64,000 bases of DNA, taken from CAILZL01 sp050181835. Lineage in GTDB: Bacteria > Pseudomonadota > Gammaproteobacteria > Steroidobacterales > Steroidobacteraceae. Every line of letters begins with the position of its first letter. Positions within the stretch are counted from its first letter, which is position 1. Positions 52,614 to 61,853 of this stretch are shown here, piece after piece. The position numbers and the translations under genes are program-made. The stretch covers positions 62,001 through 126,000 of the forward strand of contig JBFXCU010000004.1 of assembly GCA_050181835.1 (NCBI GenBank). The letters are read 5' to 3'. The notes under the pieces were generated by a model. The model was not told the DNA's origin and made no database searches. It saw only the letters and a program-made list of their open reading frames with translations.

Positions 52614-52979
52614 ATGCTAATACAGATCAATACCGACCATAACTTGCAGGGCCATGAGCCACTTAACGAACGGGTGCATGACATAGTGGTAGGTGCCCTG
52701 AATCGCTTCCGTGAGCGCATCACTCGCGTGGAGGTGCATTTGAGCGATGAGAACGGTGGTAAGACTGGCCAGCTTGACAAGCGCTGCATGATTGAGGCTC
52801 GTCTCGAGGGCCGGAATCCGGTGGCGGTCACTCACCATGCTGCGACCATCAGTCAGGCGATTGATGGTGCGACTGACAAGTTAACCGTGTTGATTGATAA
52901 AATCCTTGGTAAGTTACATAACCATCGCGATTACGCTGTTGATCCAATTCCGCCAGAGTCAACTCTTCCAGAGGCGTAA
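52614..52979 (+). CDS. Ribosome hibernation-promoting factor/RaiA-like protein
   Basis: This 121-residue protein has the HPF/RaiA (S30AE) fold pattern: HEPLNERVHDIVVGALNRFRERITRVEVHLSD, followed by CMIEARLEGRNPVAVTHH and the helix around AIDGATDKLTVLIDKILGKL. Short HPF-like proteins bind the ribosomal A/P site and make idle ribosomes in starvation. It has no C-terminal dimerisation domain of long HPF. It sits inside the ATPase operon, 45 bases after atpA, and its TAA overlaps the atpG ATG, so it is co-translated with the ATPase. Confidence 0.82.
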   Translation: MLIQINTDHNLQGHEPLNERVHDIVVGALNRFRERITRVEVHLSDENGGKTGQLDKRCMIEARLEGRNPVAVTHHAATISQAIDGATDKLTVLIDKILGKLHNHRDYAVDPIPPESTLPEA

Positions 52980-53851
52980 TGACCGATACCACGGCCAGCC
53001 TGCGAAAAAAGATAAGTAGCGCGGGTGAGCTTCAATCGGTGGTGCGTACGATGAAAGCATTGGCCGCATCCAGCATCGGCCAGTACGAGCAAGCAGTGCG
53101 CGCGTTGGCCGACTACTATCATGCAGTGGAGCTGGGTTTAGGTGAATGTTTTAGACAAAGTAAGTCGATGGAAAACCTATGGCACAGTGGGCGACCTGGT
53201 AAAAAGGTTGTCGGTGCCGTGGTGTTCGGATCGGATCAAGGATTGGTTGGGCAATTCAATGAGGTCATTGTCGAACACGCATTGCAGAGTTTGGCAACAT
53301 CAAGTCGGCCCAGAATCTGGGCCGTGGGTGAGCGCGTATATACACGACTTAGCGATGCCGGCCTGTCGGCGACAGGCCAGTTTACCGTCCCTAATTCCGT
53401 GCAGGGAATCGCAGCGCTAATCGGAAATATTCTGGTGACTAGCGAAGCCGGTAGCCAAGATGAGCTAACCGAATTACACCTGTTCTACAATCGATTCACG
53501 TCTGGCTCGGGGTATCAGCCAGTGAGTCAGCAACTATTGCCGCTTGACGACAACTGGCGTCGTAAACTGAGCGAATTACCGTGGCCACCCGGCAATCTAC
53601 CGGAGCTGCTGGGTGACTCGACTACAACGCTGCGGGCCCTGATCCGCGAATATCTGTTTATTTCGTTGTTTCGTGCCTGTGCCGAATCACTGGCCAGCGA
53701 GAATGCCAGTCGCCTTTCGGCCATGCAGCGTGCCGAAAAAAACATCGACGAACTGTTAGCACAATTGCACGACACGTCGCATCGGGTAAGACAAGGCAGC
53801 ATCGATGAGGAATTATTCGACGTGGTCTCTGGCTTCGAGGCTTTGTCTTAG
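52979..53851 (+). CDS. atpG: N-type ATPase, F1 gamma subunit
   Basis: The 290-residue central stalk subunit has the N-terminal helix SLRKKISSAGELQSVVRTMKALA and C-terminal helix ENASRLSAMQRAEKNIDELLAQL that form the rotor coiled coil. The middle carries the DQGLVGQFNE segment of gamma subunits. ATG shares one base with the stop of the hibernation-factor-like gene. Last ATPase gene of the operon; a MaoC-Pta fusion gene follows after 46 bases. Confidence 0.92.
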   Translation: MTDTTASLRKKISSAGELQSVVRTMKALAASSIGQYEQAVRALADYYHAVELGLGECFRQSKSMENLWHSGRPGKKVVGAVVFGSDQGLVGQFNEVIVEHALQSLATSSRPRIWAVGERVYTRLSDAGLSATGQFTVPNSVQGIAALIGNILVTSEAGSQDELTELHLFYNRFTSGSGYQPVSQQLLPLDDNWRRKLSELPWPPGNLPELLGDSTTTLRALIREYLFISLFRACAESLASENASRLSAMQRAEKNIDELLAQLHDTSHRVRQGSIDEELFDVVSGFEALS

Positions 53852-53897
53852 CAAGGAATATAGTCGCCAGCCATCAAGGTGCTACGAAGGAAATAGA

Positions 53898-55313
53898 ATG
53901 CCGTATAGTGAAAACCACACTTATGATGAGCTGAAAATTGGCACTTCAGCCAAAACAACGCGTCGCGTGACAACAGAAGATGTGCAGTTGTTGGCCGTTA
54001 TGGCAGGCAACGGTAATGCGGTGTTAGAGCATAGTGCGGCTGACCAAACTACTGATGAGCATCAGGTTCAGGATATCTGGAGTAGCGTCCTGATATTTTC
54101 ATTGCTGAGTAATGACTATCCGGGATTTGGTACCAATTACATCAAGCAAACACTTGATGTATTACAGCCGATATACCTTGACGATGTACTAACCGCTACC
54201 GTCACTGTCTTGGAGAAGCATGACCACACTCGTCATGTATTGTTTGAATGTCGATGTGTTAATCAAGATGATGCAGTTTTGCTCACGGGTACGATCGAGG
54301 TACGTGCGCCTGCCGAAAAAATTCGCCGCCTAAAAACTGAATCATTGCAAGTACAACTCATTGACCACAACGTGCGCTATCAGCGGCTGATCAGTCTCGC
54401 GCATGGATTGGCACCGATTCGTGTGGCAGTGGCCCACCCCTGTGATCCAGCGTCGCTACATGGCGCGGTTGAAGCGGCGTTGGCGGGATTGATTCTACCT
54501 GTACTCATTGGCCCCGCTGGCAAGGTTGTCGCAGCCGCCACCAGTGTGGGGTTGGATATCAAACCATATAGCTTGGTCGATGTACCGCATAGTCACGCTG
54601 CGGCTACGCTAGCGGTGGCTATGGCGCGGCGCGGCGAAGTGGATGCCATCATGAAGGGTAGCTTGCATACGGACGAGTTAATGACAGCAGTGATCGCGGC
54701 AGATACCGGGCTGCGTACAGATAGACGTATGAGTCATGTGTTCGCCATGGACGTGCCAAGCTATTCACACCCGCTATTGATCACCGATGCGGCGATCAAT
54801 ATTGCCCCGGACCTCAACGACAAACGTGACATTGTGCAGAACGCGATTGATCTCGCGCATGTGTTGGGCATCAGTGAGCCGCGAGTTGCCATTCTGGCGG
54901 CGGTAGAAACCATTACTGACAGGCTGCGCTCCACTTTGGACGCGGCGGCACTTTGCAAGATGGCGGAGCGCGGCCAGATTACGGGCGGGATTCTGGATGG
55001 GCCGCTGGCATTCGACAATGCCGTGTCACCCAGTGCTGCGGAAACTAAGCACTTGCATTCCAAGGTGGCGGGAAATGCTGACATTCTAGTGGTGCCAGAT
55101 TTGGAGTCAGGCAATATGCTAGCCAAGCAGCTGCAATATCTGGCTCATGCACAATCTGCCGGTATCGTGCTCGGTGCGCGTGTGCCAATTGTTCTCACCA
55201 GCCGTGCTGATCCTAGCCATGCCCGCATTGCTTCCAGCGCCATGGCCCTGCTGATAGTCAGAAAAAAATCAGCGGGTAAACTGGAGGGTTCCGTTAGCGG
55301 CTCAACTTGCTGA
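53898..55313 (+). CDS. MaoC-domain/phosphate acetyl(butyryl)transferase fusion
   Basis: The 471-residue protein from ATG 53898 (GAAGGA at 53885-53890) has an N-terminal hot-dog/MaoC-like domain (about residues 5-150) and a C-terminal phosphate acetyl/butyryltransferase domain (about 165-465; DAIMKGSLHTDELM, LITDAAINIAPDLNDKRDIVQNAID, ADILVVPDLESGNMLAKQL). The hot-dog half shows GNGNAVLEHSA in place of the usual hydratase D-x-N-P-x-H box, so it may not be active as a hydratase. Such fusions are often annotated as bifunctional enoyl-CoA hydratase/phosphate acetyltransferase. It could make acetyl phosphate from acetyl-CoA; no acetate kinase gene is in the window. It follows the ATPase operon. 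Confidence 0.85.
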   Translation: MPYSENHTYDELKIGTSAKTTRRVTTEDVQLLAVMAGNGNAVLEHSAADQTTDEHQVQDIWSSVLIFSLLSNDYPGFGTNYIKQTLDVLQPIYLDDVLTATVTVLEKHDHTRHVLFECRCVNQDDAVLLTGTIEVRAPAEKIRRLKTESLQVQLIDHNVRYQRLISLAHGLAPIRVAVAHPCDPASLHGAVEAALAGLILPVLIGPAGKVVAAATSVGLDIKPYSLVDVPHSHAAATLAVAMARRGEVDAIMKGSLHTDELMTAVIAADTGLRTDRRMSHVFAMDVPSYSHPLLITDAAINIAPDLNDKRDIVQNAIDLAHVLGISEPRVAILAAVETITDRLRSTLDAAALCKMAERGQITGGILDGPLAFDNAVSPSAAETKHLHSKVAGNADILVVPDLESGNMLAKQLQYLAHAQSAGIVLGARVPIVLTSRADPSHARIASSAMALLIVRKKSAGKLEGSVSGSTC

Positions 55314-55363
55314 AGTATGGCTCCTGTTTGATACTGGTTATCTTCTTTAATTTCAGCGAATGG

Positions 55364-56209
55364 CTACAACGCAAATTCATGACTAATAGTAGTGAGGTGG
55401 CCACGCCAATAAGGCATTCTACGGCCATCCGGCAGCAGCCACTCAACTTCACCATCAAGTGGTATGCGCATGCCATCGTGTACGGTGTAGTTCCAGAAGC
55501 GGCCCTGCCAAGGCGTGTATTGCGTAATACCGTCTACAACACGGGCACGTGTTTCGGCGCTTACCAAATCGATTAGCCCTTCAGCGTTAAACTGAAACAG
55601 TAATGTAGCACTGACTGCACCATCAGTCAGCGTTGCGCGGGCAGAGAGATCATCTACGGCTTGCCATATGACACCCTGGCTGGGTAATAATGCCGTGGGA
55701 TACCATGCTGCTTCGGCCAAGAAGCGCATCAACTCGCCTTGTGCCATATCTGCCGTGCCGCGCATGCTGGCTACTGATATCAGGCCAAATACGGATGCCT
55801 GCAAAATCCCTTTACCATTAACGTAGCTGTCATGTACCAGCACCGGCACGCCCGGCATCATGACAATGCGTGCATCCCAATCGAAGCCGCAGCGACGTGC
55901 TGTAACCAGTTGAGTTGATGTGAATAGCTTCCATTGCTCTGCAGTGTCGCTCATATTGAACGTTCCGCTATGCGTCAGATGCGCTGCCTTAATCATGGGC
56001 TGGCTATCCTTCAGGGCGATACGGAAATAGCGCTGTACCGGTGCGGGAAGCTTGCTGAGCTCAGCGGGATCGAACTTGGTAGGCTGGATAGGTACGCGCG
56101 CCACGTAAATTTGTTGGCGCCGTTGCCTGGAGTTTATACGCCAGCGAAGCTCGCCGAAAAAGATGGCAGCGGCCATAGCCAATAACACTATCAGCGCGAT
56201 CCGCAACAT
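55364..56209 (-). CDS. DUF6544/DUF6920-like membrane-anchored protein
   Basis: The 281-residue protein has an N-terminal membrane helix (residues 2-20) and a soluble part with the family stretch LPAPVQRYFRIALKDSQP near the front, the segment FDWDARIVMMPGVPVLVHDSYV in the middle, GELMRFLAEAAWYPTALLPSQGV and the closing LLPDGRRMPYWRGHL. I recall this from DUF6544/DUF6920 families of unknown function; the exact number is uncertain. No enzyme motif is visible. It is convergent with the MaoC-Pta gene. Confidence 0.65.
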   Translation of the reverse strand: MLRIALIVLLAMAAAIFFGELRWRINSRQRRQQIYVARVPIQPTKFDPAELSKLPAPVQRYFRIALKDSQPMIKAAHLTHSGTFNMSDTAEQWKLFTSTQLVTARRCGFDWDARIVMMPGVPVLVHDSYVNGKGILQASVFGLISVASMRGTADMAQGELMRFLAEAAWYPTALLPSQGVIWQAVDDLSARATLTDGAVSATLLFQFNAEGLIDLVSAETRARVVDGITQYTPWQGRFWNYTVHDGMRIPLDGEVEWLLPDGRRMPYWRGHLTTISHEFAL

Positions 56210-56441
56210 TACCTCTCCTGGTTCGCTCTCTTAAACTATTGCGCGGTTTGGACTTCACCCGCTACTGACTTCTAGTTAGACTAAGAATTATACGCTGTCA
56301 GTACGAGGTAGCACTTGGTTGTGATACGCGACTAGTCCGTTGATCGGTCATCCATCTGCCTTACACTGTCTTACGTTCAATCGGCTTTATTCTAATTTCT
56401 TGCGCGTCAGGTTGAAGACCCAGATCCATGCGGCTATCTAA

Positions 56442-57704
56442 ATGAATGACGCTTCCATCATCGCTTGGTCGCCCACCGTGATTGGTCTGGTGGTGGCGCT
56501 GAGTGTGGGATTATTGATAGGCGTTGAGCGTGAGCGCAATAAAGGTAGTGGTCCAACTCGTGAGGCTGCCGGTGTCCGCACTTTCATATTAGTGGCATTG
56601 TTGGGTGTTGCTATTGCCACGCTAGATAGCGCGATCCTGATCGCAGTGTTTGCTTTCGCGGTTATGGTGTTGGCGGCAGTTTCTTACTGGCGTAGTAGCC
56701 AAGCCGATCCCGGACTGACTACTGAAGTTGCGTTGTTGGTGACCTACGTACTGGGTGTCTTGTCCTTATCCCATCCCAATTTAGCTGCTGCGTTGGGTGT
56801 AATAACGGCCTTGCTATTGGCATCGCGTTCGTGGTTACACAGATTCGTCAAACAGGGTTTATCAGATCGCGAAATGTTGGATGGTATGTTACTGGCTGCC
56901 TCGGCGCTGATTGTGTTGCCGCTGTTGCCTGATCATGCAATAGATCCATTCTCGGTAGTCAATCCGCACCTGATTTGGCGCATAACGGTGGTGATGCTGT
57001 TGATTAGCGCTGTGGGATATATTGCTGCCCGCATCATGAAGAATGGCCGTGGACTGGCGTTGGCGGGTTTGCTCGGTGGTTTTGTTTCCAGTACGGCCAC
57101 AATTAGCTCAATGGCCGCTCATAGCCGCAGTTCGCCTGCGCTGATGAGCGCTACGGTGGCAGGCGCAGCACTATCATCTGTGGCGACGATCGTGCAATTG
57201 ATGCTAGTGCTGTATTTGGCAAATTCATCGCTTGCCACTAAGTTGCTGCCTGCATTAACCATATCCATGGTTGTTGCATTGGGTTACGGTTTATTGTTGG
57301 TGAAGCGCGCTGAACGGTCGAACATGACTGGCGAATTGAAAGGTCGAGCCTTCGAGTTGAAGCGGGCATTTGGCTTTGCGCTGCTGATTACTACCGTCAT
57401 GTTTGTATCGGCGATTCTGGCATCGCAGTACGGTGTGGCAGGAGCCACCATCGGGATCGCGCTTGCTGGTCTTGCGGATGCACATTCATCAACCGCCGCT
57501 GCGGCCAGTCTGGCTAACAACGGCACAATTACCACTGAAAATGCAGTATTCACGATTTTGCTGGCCGTTACTGCCAACGCGGTTTCCAAGGCAGTGGTCG
57601 CGTTGATCACTGGAGGGCGCGTCTTTGGTGCCCGTGTGATACTAGGGCTGGTGATGATTCTGATTGCTTTATGGAGCAGTGTGGCAATAACAGTTGGCTG
57701 GTAA
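56442..57704 (+). CDS. MgtC/DUF4010-type membrane protein
   Basis: The 420-residue protein has about 12 membrane helices. The first part fits MgtC/SapB proteins (VGLLIGVERERNKGSGPTREAAGVRTF, the R-rich loop with the GVRTF motif) and the rest resembles DUF4010 (GLLGGFVSSTATISSMA, GLADAHSSTAAAASLA). Such proteins are found in many bacteria; MgtC itself aids growth in low magnesium. The function of the DUF4010 form is not known. It stands alone. Confidence 0.82.
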   Translation: MNDASIIAWSPTVIGLVVALSVGLLIGVERERNKGSGPTREAAGVRTFILVALLGVAIATLDSAILIAVFAFAVMVLAAVSYWRSSQADPGLTTEVALLVTYVLGVLSLSHPNLAAALGVITALLLASRSWLHRFVKQGLSDREMLDGMLLAASALIVLPLLPDHAIDPFSVVNPHLIWRITVVMLLISAVGYIAARIMKNGRGLALAGLLGGFVSSTATISSMAAHSRSSPALMSATVAGAALSSVATIVQLMLVLYLANSSLATKLLPALTISMVVALGYGLLLVKRAERSNMTGELKGRAFELKRAFGFALLITTVMFVSAILASQYGVAGATIGIALAGLADAHSSTAAAASLANNGTITTENAVFTILLAVTANAVSKAVVALITGGRVFGARVILGLVMILIALWSSVAITVGW

Positions 57705-57760
57705 CTTCCCGTCTTACAGGTAACGCGGGGGGTCAAGCTCTGCGAGTGTGAGTCGGCATT

Positions 57761-58402
57761 TCAGTGAATATGAGCATTATCAGTCAGCATCAGATGCATC
57801 TTGACCAAGTGCGCCACGGATCGTGCACCCATTTTTTCCATCGCATTGGAGCGATGTATTTCAACCGTGCGTTCGCTGATACCAAGATCAATGGCAACTA
57901 CTTTATTAGCGCGGCCATCAACGATTAGATCCATGACTTCTCGCTCGCGCGGCGTCAGTAGCGCTAGACGACTAGCAAGTTCGGCCTGCTTCAAGATGGA
58001 CAAGCGGTTTTCGGCATCCTGCATGAGTGCTGAGTTAATGCGATCAAGCAATTCCTGATCGCGAAATGGCTTTTGCAGGAAATCATATGCACCTTCTTTC
58101 ATTGCCTGTACTGCCATGGGTACATCGCCATGCCCAGTAATGAAAATAACTGGCAGAATAGAGCCGTCCTGATTTAGGCGTTGCTGTAATTCCAAGCCGC
58201 TCATTCCTGGCATACGGACATCCAGCACCACGCAGCCATGTTGGTTAGGATTCAAGCTTCCCAAAAATTCCTGTGGTTCGGCAAATGCGGTTACGTTGTA
58301 ACCAATGGTAGCCATTAACGTGGTGAGTGCGCGGCGCATACCATCATCATCATCAACGACGTACACCATGGGATTTGTCGAGGTTTCATTGGTCTTATTC
58401 AT
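57761..58402 (-). CDS. FixJ-family response regulator
   Basis: The 213-residue protein has a receiver domain (DDDD at 17-20, phosphoacceptor D61 in VVLDVRMPGMSG, Lys in FLQKPFRDQEL) and a LuxR-type HTH at about residues 145-205 (LTPREREVMDLIVDGRANKVVAIDLGISERTVEIH). FixJ-type regulators control genes in response to oxygen or redox state in several bacteria. The histidine kinase gene lies 18 bases upstream in the same operon. Targets are unknown. Confidence 0.9.
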   Translation of the reverse strand: MNKTNETSTNPMVYVVDDDDGMRRALTTLMATIGYNVTAFAEPQEFLGSLNPNQHGCVVLDVRMPGMSGLELQQRLNQDGSILPVIFITGHGDVPMAVQAMKEGAYDFLQKPFRDQELLDRINSALMQDAENRLSILKQAELASRLALLTPREREVMDLIVDGRANKVVAIDLGISERTVEIHRSNAMEKMGARSVAHLVKMHLMLTDNAHIH

Positions 58403-58420
58403 CGGGATCCTTAGATCGGT

Positions 58421-59188
58421 TTAGCTTGCAGCCGGGAGCCGGAACCAGAAGCGGCTGCCCCCTGACTTGCCATCAGCATGTTCTAGGGAACCGCCATGCG
58501 CCTCTACGATAGCACGACTGGACGCCAAGCCGAGACCGGTACCGTTGGCTTTAGTGGTAAAAAATGGTCTGAACATTTTCTGACGCATTTCACTAGAGAT
58601 ACCGCTGGCATAGTCGGTGACTGTGGTGACTACATTGTAGCGATCGCCGCTTATTTCGATTTGGATTACTGGTTTTAGGGTGCTGGCCTTACTTGCTTCA
58701 ATCGCATTTCTCACCAAGGAGAATAAAGTATGCTGAATTCTGATCTGATCGATCATTACTTTGGGCAAATTTTCGGCCGTTTGAATTTGCAGTTCCATGG
58801 CGTCACGTGTGGCAAGTAACTCCATAACCGGCCATAGTTCGGTTACCACGGATGTCATATTGCATAAGGAACGTGGAGTATCACTATGGGTGAATATTTG
58901 GCGGATACGCTTAATACCTTCGCTCGCCTTGATCGCCTGATCGCCGATGTGCCGGGCCACATCGCGCGCTTCGGCAACCATTGGCTCGGGGCGTGTCAGC
59001 ATTCTGTCTGCTGCTTCTGAAAAGGTGACGATAGCTCCCAACGGCTGATTTAGTTCGTGGGCAATACCACTGGCCATTTCTTCCAAGGCAGAGGCGCGCG
59101 CAATTTCTAGTAATTGCTCAATCAATGAAGGTGCCAGTTCATCACGAAGCCCATGCGTCAGTTCTGTTGTGGATTCGGTATTGTTCAC
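58421..59188 (-). CDS. Soluble histidine kinase, partner of the FixJ-type regulator
   Basis: The 255-residue protein has a HisKA helix with H44 in SGIAHELNQPLGAIVTFSE, and an ATPase domain with the N box (FSLVRNAIEAS), G1 (VTDYASGISSEM) and G2 (KANGTGLGLASSRAIVEAHGG). It has no PAS, GAF or membrane segment, so the input must come from another protein or the short N-terminus. It precedes the response regulator gene. Family: FixL/TtrS-type kinases. Confidence 0.88.
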   Translation of the reverse strand: MNNTESTTELTHGLRDELAPSLIEQLLEIARASALEEMASGIAHELNQPLGAIVTFSEAADRMLTRPEPMVAEARDVARHIGDQAIKASEGIKRIRQIFTHSDTPRSLCNMTSVVTELWPVMELLATRDAMELQIQTAENLPKVMIDQIRIQHTLFSLVRNAIEASKASTLKPVIQIEISGDRYNVVTTVTDYASGISSEMRQKMFRPFFTTKANGTGLGLASSRAIVEAHGGSLEHADGKSGGSRFWFRLPAAS

Positions 59189-59353
59189 TGGTTACTTGCT
59201 CTCCGGGGTCGAGTCGCAGATCCGACGACAGCTGCAACTTTTTGCAGTATTATCACGCGGATACCCGTCGACTATGCATCAGCGAATACCCGCAAGCAAC
59301 TGCGGATCTCCCGTAGCGGTGTAGAAATATAGAGCGTCCTGATGAGATTGAAG

Positions 59354-59367
59354 TTGATGTCGATCAC
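59354..59367 (+). promoter_or_regulatory. FNR/Anr-like binding site
   Basis: TTGAT-GTCG-ATCAC matches the FNR/Anr palindrome TTGAT-N4-ATCAA at nine of ten defined positions. It lies 33 bases before the hybrid-kinase ATG and 165 bases from the divergent kinase start. It could control either gene; its function is inferred from sequence only. Confidence 0.5.
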
Positions 59368-59400
59368 CCCATTAGTTAGTCATTGGTTAATGCTGCTCAT

Positions 59401-60930
59401 ATGGACGAATTTAACGAAATCACTCGGCACCTGTTGCGCTTTTCCCCGGATGCCCTGATCGTCGTCGATGATCAGCGGCAGATTTGTTATGCGAATGATA
59501 CGGTGACAGAGCTGTTTGGTTATTCACCAACAGCCTTGTTGGGACGACCAGTTGAGGTGTTGATTCCGGAGCGCTGGCACAGCCCCCATATCGAGTACAC
59601 AGCGGGCTTCATGCAGGATCCTAGTAATCGTGAAATGGGTGCAAGAAAAAAGGATCTGTTTGCACGCCGTGCTGACGGCAGCGAGTTTTCGGCTGGTATC
59701 CGTTTGTCACCATTCAAATTGGATGGTAAGGTTTTTGTCGTTGCGGCAATTCGTGACACCACGGAACGGCGTCAGATTAACGAAGAGTTGATTGCTGCGC
59801 GTGAGAAAGCCGAAGTAGCTGATCGCGCTAAAGGCCGATTTTTAGCTATCGCCAGCCATGATTTGCGTCAGCCACTGCACACCATCCGTTTGTTGAACGC
59901 CGGGATGCTGAAACTCAGCGCGGAGCCGCAGGGGCGGGATTTGTTGCAACGCCAGGAGCAGGCGATTGAGGTGATGAGCGACATGCTTAATGCATTGTTA
60001 GACATCAGTCGTTTGGAGTCTGGTTCGGTGCAGCCGAAGTGTGCTGATGTGTCTTTGAGCGCAATATTTGACGAGTTACGTGTTGAGTTTGATCCTGTTG
60101 CAAGGGTGCGCAACCTCATATTTCACGTGGCCGCTGCTAACGTAGTGCTACACACAGATAGCATGTTGTTTCATCAGTTGTTGGAAAACCTGGTTGGTAA
60201 TGCCTTCAAATATACTCACCACGGTTCAGTATCGGTCAAGTGTGTTGATGACGGCAATGTACTTACGGTCACCATAAAAGACACAGGCGTGGGTATACCA
60301 GCTGATAAGCTGGCACGCGTTTTTGATGACTACTACCAAGTGGATGAAGGCAGTTCCAGTCGTGTTGGTGTGGGTCTCGGATTGGCTATCGTCAAGGAGG
60401 TGGCACGATTACTTAACTTCACATTACGTATTGTGTCTGTTGTCGGCGAAGGTACCGAAGTGCATATTGCAATACCCAGAGGCTGTTGGGAATGTGTCAT
60501 GGATGAATCTACCGAGTTGGTATTGATTCCAGAGAGGCAGACAAGTGCAAAAAAGCCGCGCATATTTTTAGTTGAAGACAATGAAGGTGTGCGTATCGCC
60601 ACCGAATTATTTTTTAAGCTGGAGGGATTTGAAGTACGTTGTGCGGGGACTTATGTTGAAGCAGAAAAGCTGGTTGATTCTATGCAATCAGGGGATGTGC
60701 TGATTGCCGACTACCATCTGGATGAAGATAGCACGGGGCTTGATTTGTTGATGCATACTCGTCAGCGGCTCGGGTATGCGCTTTCTGGAATTATATTAAG
60801 TGGCGATTTGTCCGGGTTATTGCGTAGATTGCAGGCGCCCATACTGAACACTCGCTTCCTAAGTAAACCTGTTGATACGAAGGCATTGATTGCTGCTGTT
60901 GGTGAGCTGACTTTAGCTGGGCAAGAGTAG
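59401..60930 (+). CDS. PAS-domain hybrid histidine kinase with C-terminal receiver
   Basis: The 509-residue protein from ATG 59401 has, in order, a PAS domain (about residues 12-120; PDALIVVDDQRQICYANDT), a HisKA domain with H153 (AIASHDLRQPLHTIRLL), an ATPase domain (NLVGNAFKYTHHGSVSVK, VGLGLAIVKEVARLL) and a receiver domain near 380-500 (RIFLVEDNEGVR, phosphoacceptor in VLIADYHLDED). No membrane helices, so the signal is cytoplasmic. The FixJ/kinase pair is divergent beside it. It may pass phosphate to FixJ or to another regulator. Confidence 0.88.
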   Translation: MDEFNEITRHLLRFSPDALIVVDDQRQICYANDTVTELFGYSPTALLGRPVEVLIPERWHSPHIEYTAGFMQDPSNREMGARKKDLFARRADGSEFSAGIRLSPFKLDGKVFVVAAIRDTTERRQINEELIAAREKAEVADRAKGRFLAIASHDLRQPLHTIRLLNAGMLKLSAEPQGRDLLQRQEQAIEVMSDMLNALLDISRLESGSVQPKCADVSLSAIFDELRVEFDPVARVRNLIFHVAAANVVLHTDSMLFHQLLENLVGNAFKYTHHGSVSVKCVDDGNVLTVTIKDTGVGIPADKLARVFDDYYQVDEGSSSRVGVGLGLAIVKEVARLLNFTLRIVSVVGEGTEVHIAIPRGCWECVMDESTELVLIPERQTSAKKPRIFLVEDNEGVRIATELFFKLEGFEVRCAGTYVEAEKLVDSMQSGDVLIADYHLDEDSTGLDLLMHTRQRLGYALSGIILSGDLSGLLRRLQAPILNTRFLSKPVDTKALIAAVGELTLAGQE

Positions 60931-60960
60931 TTATCCGTTTTGTTTTTAGGCGATGGTAAG

Positions 60961-61623
60961 TTACTTGGTTACGATCAAGTGATCATTGACTATAAAAACA
61001 CCTGGCGCATTCCACGTGGCGACTACGGCAGACTCGCGCTCTCTTAAGGTTGGTACCTCACCTTCAAGCGTGACTATGCCGTCAGCAATTACTACGCGAA
61101 TTTTCTCGGCGTCGCAATGCGCATGTCTCTGAAACGCGTTTTCAATCTTATCTCTGACTTCTTCGCCCGATATTTTCATGGGATCCGTCTTGATTTTGAT
61201 ATTGTTATCTACACCACGCACTCCGCGAAGATGACAAATCGCCGACTCTACAGCATTCTTTTGATGCCAGAATTTGACATTGCCGTTCAGTGTAATCCAG
61301 CCTTCATTCACTGTAAGTTGTACGTCCTCAGCTGGAACGTGCAGTTGGGCTTCCAGTATCATTAACGCAGATGCGGCAATTTCAGTGTCGCTACGGTGGT
61401 TATCGATCGGCAGCTTGATCTCAATTTCATTAGCGATGGCTTTGACACCAGCGGTTGACTCGGTTGCTCTTTGTACTGCCAGGCGATCTGGATAAGCACT
61501 TACATGACCGCTAAGCGTTACTACGCCATCTTTTACAGCGACGCCGATATTGCGCGAATCAAAGCGGGTATCCCAATCTAATTCTGCTTCAATATCGTCA
61601 CGAACTTGTCTGTCCGATTTCAT
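60961..61623 (-). CDS. Three-BON-domain protein
   Basis: The 220-residue protein from ATG 61623 (AGGAA before it) contains three BON domains of about 65-70 residues, each with the pattern ...V.V.dGvVTL.G.v (VKDGVVTLSGHVSA, VNEGWITLNGNVKF, IADGIVTLEGEVPT). It has no signal peptide, unlike OsmY, so it is probably cytoplasmic. BON proteins bind membranes or potassium (Kbp) and are common in stress responses. No exact role is shown. Confidence 0.88.
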   Translation of the reverse strand: MKSDRQVRDDIEAELDWDTRFDSRNIGVAVKDGVVTLSGHVSAYPDRLAVQRATESTAGVKAIANEIEIKLPIDNHRSDTEIAASALMILEAQLHVPAEDVQLTVNEGWITLNGNVKFWHQKNAVESAICHLRGVRGVDNNIKIKTDPMKISGEEVRDKIENAFQRHAHCDAEKIRVVIADGIVTLEGEVPTLRERESAVVATWNAPGVFIVNDHLIVTK

Positions 61624-61853
61624 GGTGGATTCCTGACACTGCATTGATTGTTGTGACTTGCCGATACTATAAGGTTAAGCAGTTGAGGGGAAATACGTAA
61701 CACTGCGTATCTATAGGAACGATATATCTGTCAAATGGAAAAATCCTTGGTAGGGTGGATGCCCTGCATCGATATCGTAGATAGACCCTTTTCGGGGACG
61801 CGTGTCGTTACTACTGCAAGCAAGTAAATAGACTAAAAATCAGGAGAATCATT

